Assembly: GCA_902500805.1 (NCBI GenBank)
Contig: CABVSA010000018.1
Coordinates: 1-52,440 of the forward strand
Direction: 5' to 3'
Length of the DNA stretch: 52,440 nt
Origin: an uncultured Nitrospira sp.
GTDB taxonomy: Bacteria; Nitrospirota; Nitrospiria; Nitrospirales; Nitrospiraceae
Shown: positions 17,261 through 26,062 of the stretch, piece after piece
Position numbering within the stretch: position 1 is the stretch's first letter
Layout: the number at the start of each line of letters is the position of its first letter
The notes under the pieces: model-generated
What the model was told of the DNA's origin: nothing
The model's database searches: none
What the model saw: the letters and a program-made list of their open reading frames with translations, nothing else
Made by a program: the position numbers and the translations under genes

Positions 17261-17914
17261 AGTGTCTGCCTTACATCTCTTGAATCAGCGTGCAGCGAGA
17301 AGGGACAGCCCTCTTTCCCATGCCTTCGCCAATGGTCGGAGGGGTGCAATACACGGAAGCCTCATGTGTCCGGCTCATCGGTATATATCAGGAAACCTAG
17401 CGCGTGAGAGACTGCAATCCGAGGAAAAGAGGATCAGCCTTGAAAAGCAGAGGAATGGGCGGTCACCCATTCGGAGAGAATGGAATACGGCTTGTATGCT
17501 GCACGCACAATGCCACACTGAAAATGCGCACTGGATAAACTTGAACAACTCCGTTACCGATTTCGGTTCACAAACAGAGATGGCTCATTACGATACATCT
17601 TCGTTAGATCTGATTCTTTGACATAACTAGAGCTAGCCTTGATGGCACATATATTGCTCTATCGCATGGAGCGGGCTCACAACTTCTTCATGACGCGATG
17701 AAATGGACATTGTTTTCCCTGATCAGCAGATCTCACAACACGTTATACTCATCCGTGGAAATCCAAGAGCCTGACAATGGAGGCTGTAACCGTGACGAAG
17801 AACTCTCTCGACGACATCTAAGACCGAATGGCAAGATCACGCCGTGTGATCACATGATACGCAGACCATCCAAGTAATAACTATAACCTAGGATAACACA
17901 CTGGAGGATCCATC
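17261..17914. other. Divergent regulatory region, about 650 bases
   Basis: Lies between the minus-strand epimerase-like gene and the plus-strand beta-helix gene. It holds the sigma-54 promoter at 17643-17658. No gene with coding character was found and no TGTAAA-N5-TTTACA dyad was seen, unlike the PEP-CTERM promoters. A promoter for the minus-strand block should be here but I could not recognise it. The transcript from the sigma-54 start would have a leader of about 245 bases. Confidence 0.55.
17643..17658 (+). promoter_or_regulatory. Sigma-54 (-24/-12) promoter of the beta-helix gene
   Basis: TGGCACATATATTGCT matches the consensus TGGCACR-N4-TTGCW at every fixed position, the best such site I found in the window. 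Predicted start of transcription about 17669, some 245 bases before the GTG at 17915. Confidence 0.8.
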
Positions 17915-19582
17915 GTGACTACTTATAGAATATTCCCACGCCGGACACTGGTTCTGGGTCTTTGCCTCTCACTGGCCTTGCCAGCCCTGGCTTTGGGGCA
18001 AACACTTCCCCAGCTGCCACTGATCCCAGATATTAGTTGCGGGACCTCATCCGGAAAGACGACCGTGGTTCCCAGTGGAGGTAAACTCCAAGCCGTAATT
18101 GATGTGGCTTCTCCCGGCGACACCATCCTGCTTGAGGCTGGAGCGACCTTCGTGGGTCCCATTACCCTGAAAGTAAAGCCGGGCAACGGCTGCATCACCA
18201 TCCGCACCTCGGCTCCAGACTCCGCCCTCCCGTCAAGCGGTGAGCGTATCTCTCCAGCCTATACCAACGTGATGGCGAAAATTGTGTCACCAGGGTTAAA
18301 TCAGCATGCGATTAAGACCGAATATGGGGCACACCACTATCGACTGCTGGGCCTCGAAGTCACAAAGCAGAACAACGACGCATTTGTCTCCCAGCTGATT
18401 GAGCTGGGTGACGGGCTAATGACCGAGCTCTCACAAGTCCCACATCACATTGAGCTGGACAGAATGTACGTCCACGGGTTGCCGACATCGGCGCTCAAGT
18501 TTTGCATACTGCTGAATAGCGCCTCCTCCACAGTCAAAAACTCTTACATCGCGGACTGCAAGGAACGGGGATTTGACTCCCAAGCCATCGGAGGATGGAC
18601 TGGCCCTGGACCGTTTAGGATCATCAATAACTACCTGGAGGGTGCTGGTGAAAATGTGATGTTCGGCGGAGCTGACCCCCGCATCCCAGATCTTGTTCCA
18701 TCGGACATCGAGATTCGCAACAATCTGTTCACGAAACCGTTACGGTGGAAAATTGGGGACGCATCCTATGCGGGAATCCCATGGCAGATCAAGAATCTGT
18801 TTGAGCTTAAGAACGCCCGTCGCGTCCTACTCGATGGGAACATCTTTGAATATAGCTGGGTACACGCTCAGGTTGGCTACGGCATTATGATCACCGTTCG
18901 CAACCAGAGTAACCGAGCACCCTGGTCCGTGACTGAGGACATCACGTTCACAAACAATATTGTGAAGCATACGGCTAATGGTTTCGCCCTCTCTGGCCTT
19001 GACAGCAATTATGCCAGTCAACCCACGAAGCGCGTATTGATTAAAAATAATCTCTTCCTGGATATCGGCAATCCTCAATGGGGTGGCGGAGGTCGACTAT
19101 TTCAAATTTCTAACGGCCCCTCAGATGTCACGATCGAACACAACACGGGGTTTCAGACCGGTCAAATACTGTACGCGGCAGGGAATATACCCAGTTTGAA
19201 CTTTGTTTTCCGCGACAACATCGCACCCCACAATGCCTACGGGGTGTTTGGTGACGGAGCAGGTGTCGGTCTGACCACGCTGAACAAGTACTTCCCTGAG
19301 TTCAAGTTCATGGCGAATGTCCTGATCTCGAATCCCTTTCCCAAAAACTATCCGTCGGATAATTTCAACGCCGCAGGAGTTGCAGCCGTCGGGTTTACGA
19401 ATGTTGCTGCGGGCGACTACAGCCTAACGTCGAGCAGCCCGTACTCCCAAAAGGGCACCGACAACACCGATATCGGCATCAATTGGTCCCAGCTGCAAAC
19501 AGCTCTACAATCCGCCAATCGCACCACCGCACCACGCTCACAGGCTGGTCCAGCGGCGCCGTCCCTCAGTTTAGGACCATAA
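17915..19582 (+). CDS. Secreted right-handed parallel beta-helix protein 1
   Basis: A 555-residue exported protein. GTG start at 17915 with GGAGG seven bases before. The signal peptide (RRTLVLGLCLSLALPALALG) is cleaved near residue 29. The body is made of short strands with regular asparagine ladders (IRNNLFTK, ITFTNNIVKH, IKNNLFLDIG, IEHNTGFQ), the hallmark of right-handed parallel beta helices found in pectate lyases, polysaccharide lyases and mannuronan epimerases. It shares blocks with the protein encoded at 19645-21408, for example PHHIELDRMYVHG and GGADPRIPDLVPSDI. I did not recognise a lyase catalytic set. A role in trimming or modifying the EPS is the natural guess. It lacks a PEP-CTERM tail. 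Only plus-strand gene within the EPS block and behind a sigma-54 promoter. Confidence 0.8.
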   Translation: MTTYRIFPRRTLVLGLCLSLALPALALGQTLPQLPLIPDISCGTSSGKTTVVPSGGKLQAVIDVASPGDTILLEAGATFVGPITLKVKPGNGCITIRTSAPDSALPSSGERISPAYTNVMAKIVSPGLNQHAIKTEYGAHHYRLLGLEVTKQNNDAFVSQLIELGDGLMTELSQVPHHIELDRMYVHGLPTSALKFCILLNSASSTVKNSYIADCKERGFDSQAIGGWTGPGPFRIINNYLEGAGENVMFGGADPRIPDLVPSDIEIRNNLFTKPLRWKIGDASYAGIPWQIKNLFELKNARRVLLDGNIFEYSWVHAQVGYGIMITVRNQSNRAPWSVTEDITFTNNIVKHTANGFALSGLDSNYASQPTKRVLIKNNLFLDIGNPQWGGGGRLFQISNGPSDVTIEHNTGFQTGQILYAAGNIPSLNFVFRDNIAPHNAYGVFGDGAGVGLTTLNKYFPEFKFMANVLISNPFPKNYPSDNFNAAGVAAVGFTNVAAGDYSLTSSSPYSQKGTDNTDIGINWSQLQTALQSANRTTAPRSQAGPAAPSLSLGP

Positions 19583-19644
19583 TCACTTGAATTCATCGCG
19601 GCCAAGATGAGAGCACGGACATTGTCGATATTGTCATCCTAGGG

Positions 19645-21408
19645 CTACAACCCATGAACCGCGGCATATTCGACATAGTCAACACCAAGGTCCTTGCCAT
19701 CCGAGCCCGCAGCTTTAAATGGGCTGGCACTGGTTAGCCGGTAAATCCCCGATGCGTAATTCTCATATCCGAGGGCTGACTCGCTCGCAGGGAATGCGTT
19801 CTCTGCACTCCACCCAGGAAGGATTCCCGTCGTACAGCCGGCGGGAGTCGGCCATGGACCTGCGATCGCATTGTGGGTCCATTGAAATCCAGGCGTATAG
19901 GTGGCAAGCGCCGTGCTGGAACACCCTCCGATCGATCCAAACAACGGATACTTCCGCGCAAGGAGGATATTGTTTTGAAACACAAACTTTGCTGCAGTTG
20001 AGGGCGATCCAGCCTGCAGATCCAGCCCCTTTCCATCAAGATTGGCAGTATTATACTTCGCAACGGTATTGTGCGTGATCGTAACATCCCCGGGGCCATT
20101 GGCTATGGCAAAGGCGATACCGGTTCCGGGATACCCTCCTAGCCCTTCTAAGATATTATTCCGGATCGTGAACCGGCTCCCTGAACGAGTAGCGTACGTA
20201 TAGATTCCTCCAGGGTCACGACCGGATATGGCAAGGCCGTTTGAGGCAGCCTTGACCTTATTATTTCGGATGGTGACATCTTGGACGATTGTCCATGGGG
20301 CACAGCCTGGGGAGCCGGTTGGGCCACACTTTGCACCGACCCCGGAACCTTGTCGTGGAGTGAGCATAAATGCAAATCCTGCCTGGGCATCAGGCCACAC
20401 ACCCTCAAACGTGTTGCCCTCAACCAACACCCGTTGAGCGTGCTTAAGCTCGAGCAGGTTCTTCACACTCAAGAGTGCAAATTCGGGATTCTTCCAACGG
20501 AGTGGCTTTGTGATTGTGTTCTTGACAATCGTGATATCGGACGGTGTGAGATTCGGCACAAGCGGGTCAGCCCCTCCTATAAGAATGTTAATCGAAGAGC
20601 CTTCAATATAATTGTCCTCAATCCGTAATGGGCCTGCAGCTCCCCAACTCGCTATGGCGTTTGCCTCAGAGTAGTTGTGCTTAATATCAGAGATCCAGGA
20701 GTCGATAACCGCCTGATATCGTCCCTGCAAAATCACCCCAAAGCGAACATCCTGTCCGACACCTGAAGGCCCATGGACATACACACGGTCGAAAATAATG
20801 TGGTGTGGTTGGTCATCCACAGTTGTTTCAAATCGCCCGCAATGAATAAAGGCGCCGGAAGAGTGGCCGGTCGGAGCATTACCCGGATTGCGAAATTCCA
20901 AACCGATAATGCGATAATGGTGTGCATCAGGCTCACAAGTCATGCCATACGTCCCGGTCCGCTCAAGCTTCGGCAGTTTAGGTGCATCACTGACAGTCAG
21001 ACGTTCGCCCGGCGGAGCAAATTGGACATCCGGTGTACTCGTTCGAATAACGATCCAGCCAGACCCCGCCTTATTGCGAAGAATGAAGCCTTTATCATCC
21101 GGGGGAGACTGGTATATTTCACCGGCTTTCAACTGTATCGTCGTACCCGGCACGGCCGTATCGATGGCCATCTGCAATTGATGATTCTTATACGTACAGC
21201 CTGAACTACAGACCGTGATGAGTCCAGGAGCAGACGGCATCGCTACATCGACGGTCAGCTGTGGAAGTGTTGCAACAGCCGCACGCGATTCGTCCATAGA
21301 AATGACCGCAAGGCAACAGGCAACGGCCAATGGACCTGTGAGCACCCTCATGAATCGAATCGTGATACTTTTGCATGCAGGCTGACCTTCAACCCCAAAG
21401 GTTTCCAT
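19645..21408 (-). CDS. Secreted right-handed parallel beta-helix protein 2
   Basis: A 587-residue homolog of the plus-strand beta-helix protein, convergent to it with 62 bases between. ATG 21408 is preferred: AGAAGGGAG is four bases upstream; the frame opens at 21498 but the extra 30 residues look non-coding. The signal region (MRVLTGPLAVACCLAVIS, cleavage near RAA) starts some 18 residues in, so an internal ATG is another option. Shared blocks: PHHIIFDRVYVHG, GPLRIEDNYIEGSS, IGGADPLVPNLTPSDITI, TKPLRWKN. The C-terminal part has strands with asparagine ladders (VTIRNNKV, FTIRNNIL, VTITHNTV, FVFQNNIL). No sigma-54 element was found upstream, so the pair seems differently controlled. Polysaccharide lyase or epimerase is possible but unproven. 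Confidence 0.8.
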   Translation of the reverse strand: METFGVEGQPACKSITIRFMRVLTGPLAVACCLAVISMDESRAAVATLPQLTVDVAMPSAPGLITVCSSGCTYKNHQLQMAIDTAVPGTTIQLKAGEIYQSPPDDKGFILRNKAGSGWIVIRTSTPDVQFAPPGERLTVSDAPKLPKLERTGTYGMTCEPDAHHYRIIGLEFRNPGNAPTGHSSGAFIHCGRFETTVDDQPHHIIFDRVYVHGPSGVGQDVRFGVILQGRYQAVIDSWISDIKHNYSEANAIASWGAAGPLRIEDNYIEGSSINILIGGADPLVPNLTPSDITIVKNTITKPLRWKNPEFALLSVKNLLELKHAQRVLVEGNTFEGVWPDAQAGFAFMLTPRQGSGVGAKCGPTGSPGCAPWTIVQDVTIRNNKVKAASNGLAISGRDPGGIYTYATRSGSRFTIRNNILEGLGGYPGTGIAFAIANGPGDVTITHNTVAKYNTANLDGKGLDLQAGSPSTAAKFVFQNNILLARKYPLFGSIGGCSSTALATYTPGFQWTHNAIAGPWPTPAGCTTGILPGWSAENAFPASESALGYENYASGIYRLTSASPFKAAGSDGKDLGVDYVEYAAVHGL

Positions 21409-21754
21409 AGTGCTCCCTTCTAAGGACCCATAGGTCGCAAATTCGACCACCAATACTGGCCGTACAGGGAGCAAAGCCCGTACCAGCAAATACTGCACTT
21501 ACATTTTCAGCTTATCGGACATTTTGATGTGTTTTGCGATCCGAACTTTCCAACAGTTGAAGGTCCTGGCATGCATGGCGTCTGAAATCTCCTACAGAGC
21601 ACAACGGCTGATACAGTCTTATACTGAGTCACTTCCGTTCATGTGTGGTACAAGCCAATTACTGAAGCCAAAAGAACTCAAATTGATTGATCAGTACTCT
21701 CTCGGCCTACACACCTGATACAACTTCTTCAACCCTTGTCGTGTGATTCCGTAC
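21409..21754. other. Intergenic region between beta-helix gene 2 and the GT2 gene
   Basis: About 345 bases. It contains a short dyad GGTCG-N6-CGACC near 21432, no sigma-54 element in either direction and no plausible gene. The promoter of beta-helix gene 2 is presumably here. Confidence 0.4.
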
Positions 21755-22927
21755 TCACCGTGCCGTTCGCTGCCAGAGTCCACGCTGTTGTCCGGATACC
21801 CACCGCCAGAATCCGACAGCCAATGCCAGGTTCATGGCGACAAACATCGTGCTGAGCCGAACAATACGACTGAGAACGGTTCCTTTTGAAAGTCGGTGCC
21901 CGAGGTAGGCGACGAGATAAAATACGGCTTGGCCAAGCAGCAACCATTGATAGACTGGCTGAGCAGCGAGCAGAATATTACCCGCGAGTGCAAGGACCAG
22001 GAAACCCGGACAAAACCAACGGAGGACCTTATGAGAGAAAAAGGTAAAGCTGGTCCAGCCTTGTGCAGGAAGAAGTAACGGCCACAAGCGCGCAAGGGTC
22101 TGAAAGTTTCCCGCCCCGATGCGGCATCGCCGACGAAATTCATCTTCGATATCCGGTGCGGTTTCTTCTGTTGCGACGGCCTCACTGTCATATACAATCT
22201 GATGCTTGAAGCGCAGTTTCGACAAGAGAGGGATGACGAAGTCATCGATAATTGTGTCTCCGGGAATCGGCACAAATGCCGTACGCCGCAAAGCATAAAT
22301 GGCGCCATTCGCACCAAGCAACGCACCGAGCCGTCCCTCACAGTCTTTCAAAACATTTTCATATCTCCAGTAGAGCCCATCCACATTTTTTCCGGAATGG
22401 GCGTCCTGTAGATGCAGTTTCCCGCAAACTGCTCCGACCGTAGGATCCTGAAACCAGCGGGTGAGATTCAAGACAGAGCGGGAGTCAAACATCGTATTCG
22501 CATCCGAGAATATCACGATCTCAGAACGTAACAACGGGAGAGTGGTATTGAGAACCGTCGCTTTTCCCCTGCGGTCTTTATAATCGAGCAGCCGTATGCG
22601 ACCGGGATATGTCTCCACATAGCGATGGACGATCATGCAAGTTCCGTCGGTGCTTCCGTCCGAGGCGATAACAGTTTCTAGTTTGTCCGCCGGGTAATCG
22701 ACCGAGAGCACGTTTTCGAGACGTTCTCGAATAATCGACTCCTCGTTTAACGCGGAGATGAGAATGGTGACTGTCGGTAGTTGTTCTCGAGGCTGAGACG
22801 GCGGAGGCGTAGGTCGATGGCCAAAGATCCTCGAACAGACAAGGATGACGACAGGAAATCCCATGTAGGCAAAGAAAACGCCGGCGAACGCCCCCCAGAA
22901 AACCCACTCCATGAATTGGATGTCCAT
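21755..22927 (-). CDS. Membrane glycosyltransferase family 2
   Basis: A 390-residue processive-type GT2. One N-terminal helix (about 7-30), a GT-A domain from about 50 with PTVTILISALNEE, IASDGSTDGT and the metal-binding SDANTMFD, a later acidic block DDFVIPLLSKL, and a RRCRIGAGNFQ motif corresponding to the Q/RxxRW signature of synthases such as HasA/IcaA. Three or four C-terminal helices (about 290-380) follow. It may build or extend a chain at the cytoplasmic face of the membrane. GTG 22930 also opens the frame; ATG 22927 is used. Sugar donor unknown. Confidence 0.85.
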   Translation of the reverse strand: MDIQFMEWVFWGAFAGVFFAYMGFPVVILVCSRIFGHRPTPPPSQPREQLPTVTILISALNEESIIRERLENVLSVDYPADKLETVIASDGSTDGTCMIVHRYVETYPGRIRLLDYKDRRGKATVLNTTLPLLRSEIVIFSDANTMFDSRSVLNLTRWFQDPTVGAVCGKLHLQDAHSGKNVDGLYWRYENVLKDCEGRLGALLGANGAIYALRRTAFVPIPGDTIIDDFVIPLLSKLRFKHQIVYDSEAVATEETAPDIEDEFRRRCRIGAGNFQTLARLWPLLLPAQGWTSFTFFSHKVLRWFCPGFLVLALAGNILLAAQPVYQWLLLGQAVFYLVAYLGHRLSKGTVLSRIVRLSTMFVAMNLALAVGFWRWVSGQQRGLWQRTAR

Positions 22928-22986
22928 CACTCGCTCTATCCCCGAGATGAGAATGCAACGCGGTTAACGATGCGACTGCTCATGTA

Positions 22987-23544
22987 TTAAGAGACCATGG
23001 ATGGCTCGTTCCTGACCCGCACCACTTTGGCCGGAACACCTACCGCCGTCATCCCACTAGGAATATCATCGAGCACGACCGAATTCGCTCCGATTTTGAC
23101 ATCATCGCCGATAGTAACGGCTCCGACGATCTTGGCTCCGGCGCCGATGAACACTCGATCACCAAGGACAGGGTTTGCGCGTCGCTCCGCCCCTATGGTC
23201 ACTTGATGCTCCAAGTAAATATGTGCCCCCCCTCTCACCTGACCATTGATCACAATGCCGGTCGAGTGGATGAATACCAGGCCAGGGCCGAAATCAGTTC
23301 CACGACCGATAATGCAGTTGCAGCAAATCACATTGAGTTTGTTGAACAACAGCTCTAATGGGACCAGCCGACGACGACGAGACCATTGCATCAGCCGATA
23401 CCACATCATCGCGGCCGTTCCATCGGTCAGGAGAGTCTTGACGATCGATCGCCAGTGGATGCTGTCATAGCACCAGCGTGATTTTGCCTGAACATCCTCG
23501 GTCAGGAGAGAGAAGAGCGAGTGCTGTTCGTGGGATGGATTCAC
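22987..23544 (-). CDS. Serine-acetyltransferase-like hexapeptide O-acetyltransferase 2
   Basis: A 185-residue left-handed beta-helix acyltransferase related to CysE. N-terminal helical part (EDVQAKSRWCYDSIHWRSIVKTLLTDGTAAMMWYRLMQWS) then hexapeptide repeats (IGRGTDFGPGLVFIHSTGIVINGQV, VLGDRVFIGAGAKIVGAVTIGDDVKIG) and the closing SGMTAVGVPAKVVR typical of the family. The frame is open to 23760, but that stretch is the shadow of the previous gene. The GTG at 23544 overlaps the previous stop as GTGA, and is chosen. It would transfer acetyl from acetyl-CoA to sugar hydroxyls of the EPS repeat unit. Confidence 0.85.
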   Translation of the reverse strand: MNPSHEQHSLFSLLTEDVQAKSRWCYDSIHWRSIVKTLLTDGTAAMMWYRLMQWSRRRRLVPLELLFNKLNVICCNCIIGRGTDFGPGLVFIHSTGIVINGQVRGGAHIYLEHQVTIGAERRANPVLGDRVFIGAGAKIVGAVTIGDDVKIGANSVVLDDIPSGMTAVGVPAKVVRVRNEPSMVS

Positions 23545-23975
23545 GATGAGGCGTGGACCTGAATTCGAACGATTTTTGCGGGCACACCGGCGACCACCGC
23601 ATCGGCAGGAACCGATTGTAGCACCACAGCATTGGCCCCAATGACAGCCCGGTCCCCAACACGGACATCGCCCAACACCTTTGCCCCGGTTCCGATAAGG
23701 ACATCGTCCCCGATCACCGGAACACCGACAATGCCTGAACGTCCTCCCAGCGTTACGCATGGCCCAATCATCACCTTCTTCCCGACGACGGCCCGCTCGT
23801 GGATGACCACAGCAATCCCGCCATATCCCAATTCAGTTCCTTCCCCGATCTCGCAACGACTTGGGACAACACACCGGCACAAGACGACAACGAGCTTATC
23901 CATAAGCCGTGGAACAACTGGAATCCCCCATTGGCGAAATCGACGCCCGATTCGATACAAGGTCATCGCGTTCAT
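23541..23975 (-). CDS. Serine-acetyltransferase-like hexapeptide O-acetyltransferase 1
   Basis: A 144-residue hexapeptide-repeat acyltransferase, shorter than its neighbour because the N-terminal helical lobe is minimal (MNAMTLYRIGRRFRQWGIPVV). Repeats include IGEGTELGYGGIAVVIHERAVVG, IGPCVTLGG, VIGDDVLIGTGAKVLGDVRVGDRAVIG and the ending AVVAGVPAKIVRI. ATG 23975 has GAGGGGG eight bases upstream; the longer frame to 24056 begins with a cysteine/arginine stretch of poor coding character. Overlaps the next acetyltransferase by four bases. The two enzymes may act on different positions or form mixed trimers (inference). Confidence 0.85.
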   Translation of the reverse strand: MNAMTLYRIGRRFRQWGIPVVPRLMDKLVVVLCRCVVPSRCEIGEGTELGYGGIAVVIHERAVVGKKVMIGPCVTLGGRSGIVGVPVIGDDVLIGTGAKVLGDVRVGDRAVIGANAVVLQSVPADAVVAGVPAKIVRIQVHASS

Positions 23976-24214
23976 GAATGTCGCCCCCTCGCACAGGAAT
24001 CTTTCCAGGCGTTGACGCCTTTGCGCGTCAGCACGCCAACAACTTGCAGGCCACACACGGGAGGGTACTCAATATAGAGGGCCTGATGAGGAGTAGTCTC
24101 GCGTACGGAGGAAGAGTCGAGAAGTCTCGAATTATCATGCTACTGATGACAACAGCTTCTGAGTGGGGAAACAAGTGCATGCGATACTCATGAGAGAAGA
24201 CACCTCGGCCTCTC

Positions 24215-25069
24215 TCATTTCTTCTCTGCTATGAAATAGACGATATCGCTCGGAAGGATCGACAAGACCGGAAACAACAGCAGAACCCCAAGAAAGACGA
24301 GAAGATTGCGAGCGCTACTCCCACCCCCTACGTATGCAACCCGCTTATACAAGCTGGAAAGCTCAACTGTTGAAAGCCTCCCTGTCTTTTTAACGACCAT
24401 ATCATGGGACCGAAGAAGCCTCGCCAAGTTTTCATCGTCAAAGTAATGCACGTGAGGTGAAGGTAAACCCTTCTGCCACATTCGCTCAAAGAAACTGGTT
24501 ACGCTCAGCCGACACAGCAGCTTCGATACTTGATAAAACAATCCTTTACTATTCGGGAGATTAATGACCAACATGCCTTTGTCCGTCAGGTGTTGACGAC
24601 AAGCGATGAGCACCTCATTCACATCTGGAATGTGCTCGAGCACATCATTAAACACAATCACATCGAAGGCCTCGCCGGCCTCCAACACGTCTGGGAAGTA
24701 TCCTAACCTTACGTTGAGTCCTTTCCTTCGAGTACCAGCATAAATGTTCTGATCTGGCTCTACTCCGTAGACATCAAAAAACAACTTTGTTCTTTCGAGA
24801 AACCACCCATGGGCACAACCTACTTCAAGCAATGTGCCTCGAGTTTTAAATAACCGAATTTCATTGATCAGTTTCTCAAAATTACTGATCCGGAGTTCCT
24901 TCAACCCAGACTCCCTCGAGAGTTCATCGATATGCGTATGAGCAGCCTCCAGATTAATGTTTGGTGTGAGGGCTGCTGACTCATACGCACAGGTATCACA
25001 GACTCTATGCCACGATGTCAGCCCTTTGGAAAGCCTGGTTCCACAGACTGGACACAGTACATTTCCCAT
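24215..25069 (-). CDS. Class I SAM-dependent methyltransferase with zinc ribbon
   Basis: A 284-residue protein. The N-terminal CPVCGTRLSKG...CDTC pattern (Cys6, Cys9 and two about 15-18 residues later) is a zinc-ribbon-like module often seen in front of sugar or lipid methyltransferases. The Rossmann fold follows: LLEVGCAHGWFLE (motif I, SAM-binding glycines) near residue 80, VEPD, and VIVFNDVLEHIPDVNEVL near 135. The C-terminus has a hydrophobic segment LLVFLGVLLLFPVLSI that may anchor it to the membrane. It probably O-methylates a sugar in the EPS precursor. About 50 bases separate it from the GT2 upstream. Confidence 0.83.
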   Translation of the reverse strand: MGNVLCPVCGTRLSKGLTSWHRVCDTCAYESAALTPNINLEAAHTHIDELSRESGLKELRISNFEKLINEIRLFKTRGTLLEVGCAHGWFLERTKLFFDVYGVEPDQNIYAGTRRKGLNVRLGYFPDVLEAGEAFDVIVFNDVLEHIPDVNEVLIACRQHLTDKGMLVINLPNSKGLFYQVSKLLCRLSVTSFFERMWQKGLPSPHVHYFDDENLARLLRSHDMVVKKTGRLSTVELSSLYKRVAYVGGGSSARNLLVFLGVLLLFPVLSILPSDIVYFIAEKK

Positions 25070-25117
25070 TGTGTAAATGTTCCGGAAGACTCAACGCTCA
25101 ACCTGTCTTGTGGTCCA

Positions 25118-26053
25118 CTACTTTGGAGACTCAGAAATCTCGAGGAGGATGGCCTGAAGCATCAGCTGGAAGCCCAGCAGAAACGGCAACACACTGAGCA
25201 TGACGGTACCGGTCGTCGCGACCTGACCGGTAAGAAACGATTTGGCCCATGTGTAGGCGCCAAAGCTCCCTCCCCAGACCAATAGAGGAATACCAGACAC
25301 CCAGAATAGAGCAATGGGAGAGAAATCGCGAAGAATATGTTTTTGATACACCCGGTACCAGAATCGACCGAAGAGATAGCGCGGAAAAGTGAGGAGAATC
25401 TCCGACATTCGCATTGAGGATTGCTCGTCACCATACCTGGCAGGAATTGACACATCCTTGATCCGAACGCCAAGAATATTGAGATGCACCAGCATGTCGT
25501 TCTCAAAAAAGTACCGTTTTGCCAAGTGATCAAGATCCATCTGCTGTAAGGTGCCGGCATGAATCGCCAGGTACCCATTCTGCGGATCAAATATGTGCCA
25601 GTATCCTGATGCCAATTTAGTCAAGAACGTCAACCCATAGTTCCCAATCAACCGCGTGGCCGGCATGCTTTCAAGCGCTCGATTATCCAAGAAACGATTC
25701 CCCTTGGCATAACCACATCGCTGGTCAACGATGGGATCCAACAAGAGCGGCAGATAGGTCGGATCCATCTGTCCATCGCCATCCATTTTTACAACAATGT
25801 CGACACCCTCGTGTAACGCCTTTTTAAAGCCGCTGACCATCGCGGCGCCAACTCCCTGATTGACTGCATGCCGTACCACCATGACGCCGACGCGTTCCAG
25901 TGTTCCCAACAGTTGGGACGTACCATCAGTGCCGCAGTCATCCACCAGGACCACACGATCTACAAACTGCGGAATCGTTTTCACCACATCCGCAACGTGA
26001 CTTGCGACGTTATATGCCGGGATGACCACGCCTATGCGATGATTCTTGTACAT
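25118..26053 (-). CDS. Polyprenyl-phosphate glycosyltransferase (DPM1/GT2 type)
   Basis: A 311-residue GT2 related to dolichyl-phosphate mannose synthase. GVVIPAYNVASHVADVV, LVDDCGTDGT, and MDGDGQMDP (metal site) mark the GT-A core in the first 110 residues. Two C-terminal helices (about 235-255 and 275-300) suggest membrane anchoring. Such enzymes load a sugar on undecaprenyl phosphate for later use by GT39/PMT-type transferases, and the gene directly upstream (26063-28075) is exactly such an enzyme, so the two probably work in sequence. AAGGA follows the upstream stop and lies six bases before the ATG. Confidence 0.87.
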   Translation of the reverse strand: MYKNHRIGVVIPAYNVASHVADVVKTIPQFVDRVVLVDDCGTDGTSQLLGTLERVGVMVVRHAVNQGVGAAMVSGFKKALHEGVDIVVKMDGDGQMDPTYLPLLLDPIVDQRCGYAKGNRFLDNRALESMPATRLIGNYGLTFLTKLASGYWHIFDPQNGYLAIHAGTLQQMDLDHLAKRYFFENDMLVHLNILGVRIKDVSIPARYGDEQSSMRMSEILLTFPRYLFGRFWYRVYQKHILRDFSPIALFWVSGIPLLVWGGSFGAYTWAKSFLTGQVATTGTVMLSVLPFLLGFQLMLQAILLEISESPK

Positions 26054-26062
26054 CGTTATCCT

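Noticed and set aside
23545..23760. N-terminal extension of acetyltransferase 2
   Set aside because: Cys/Arg/Gly-rich composition typical of an out-of-frame reading of the preceding gene; the GTGA overlap start explains the data better.
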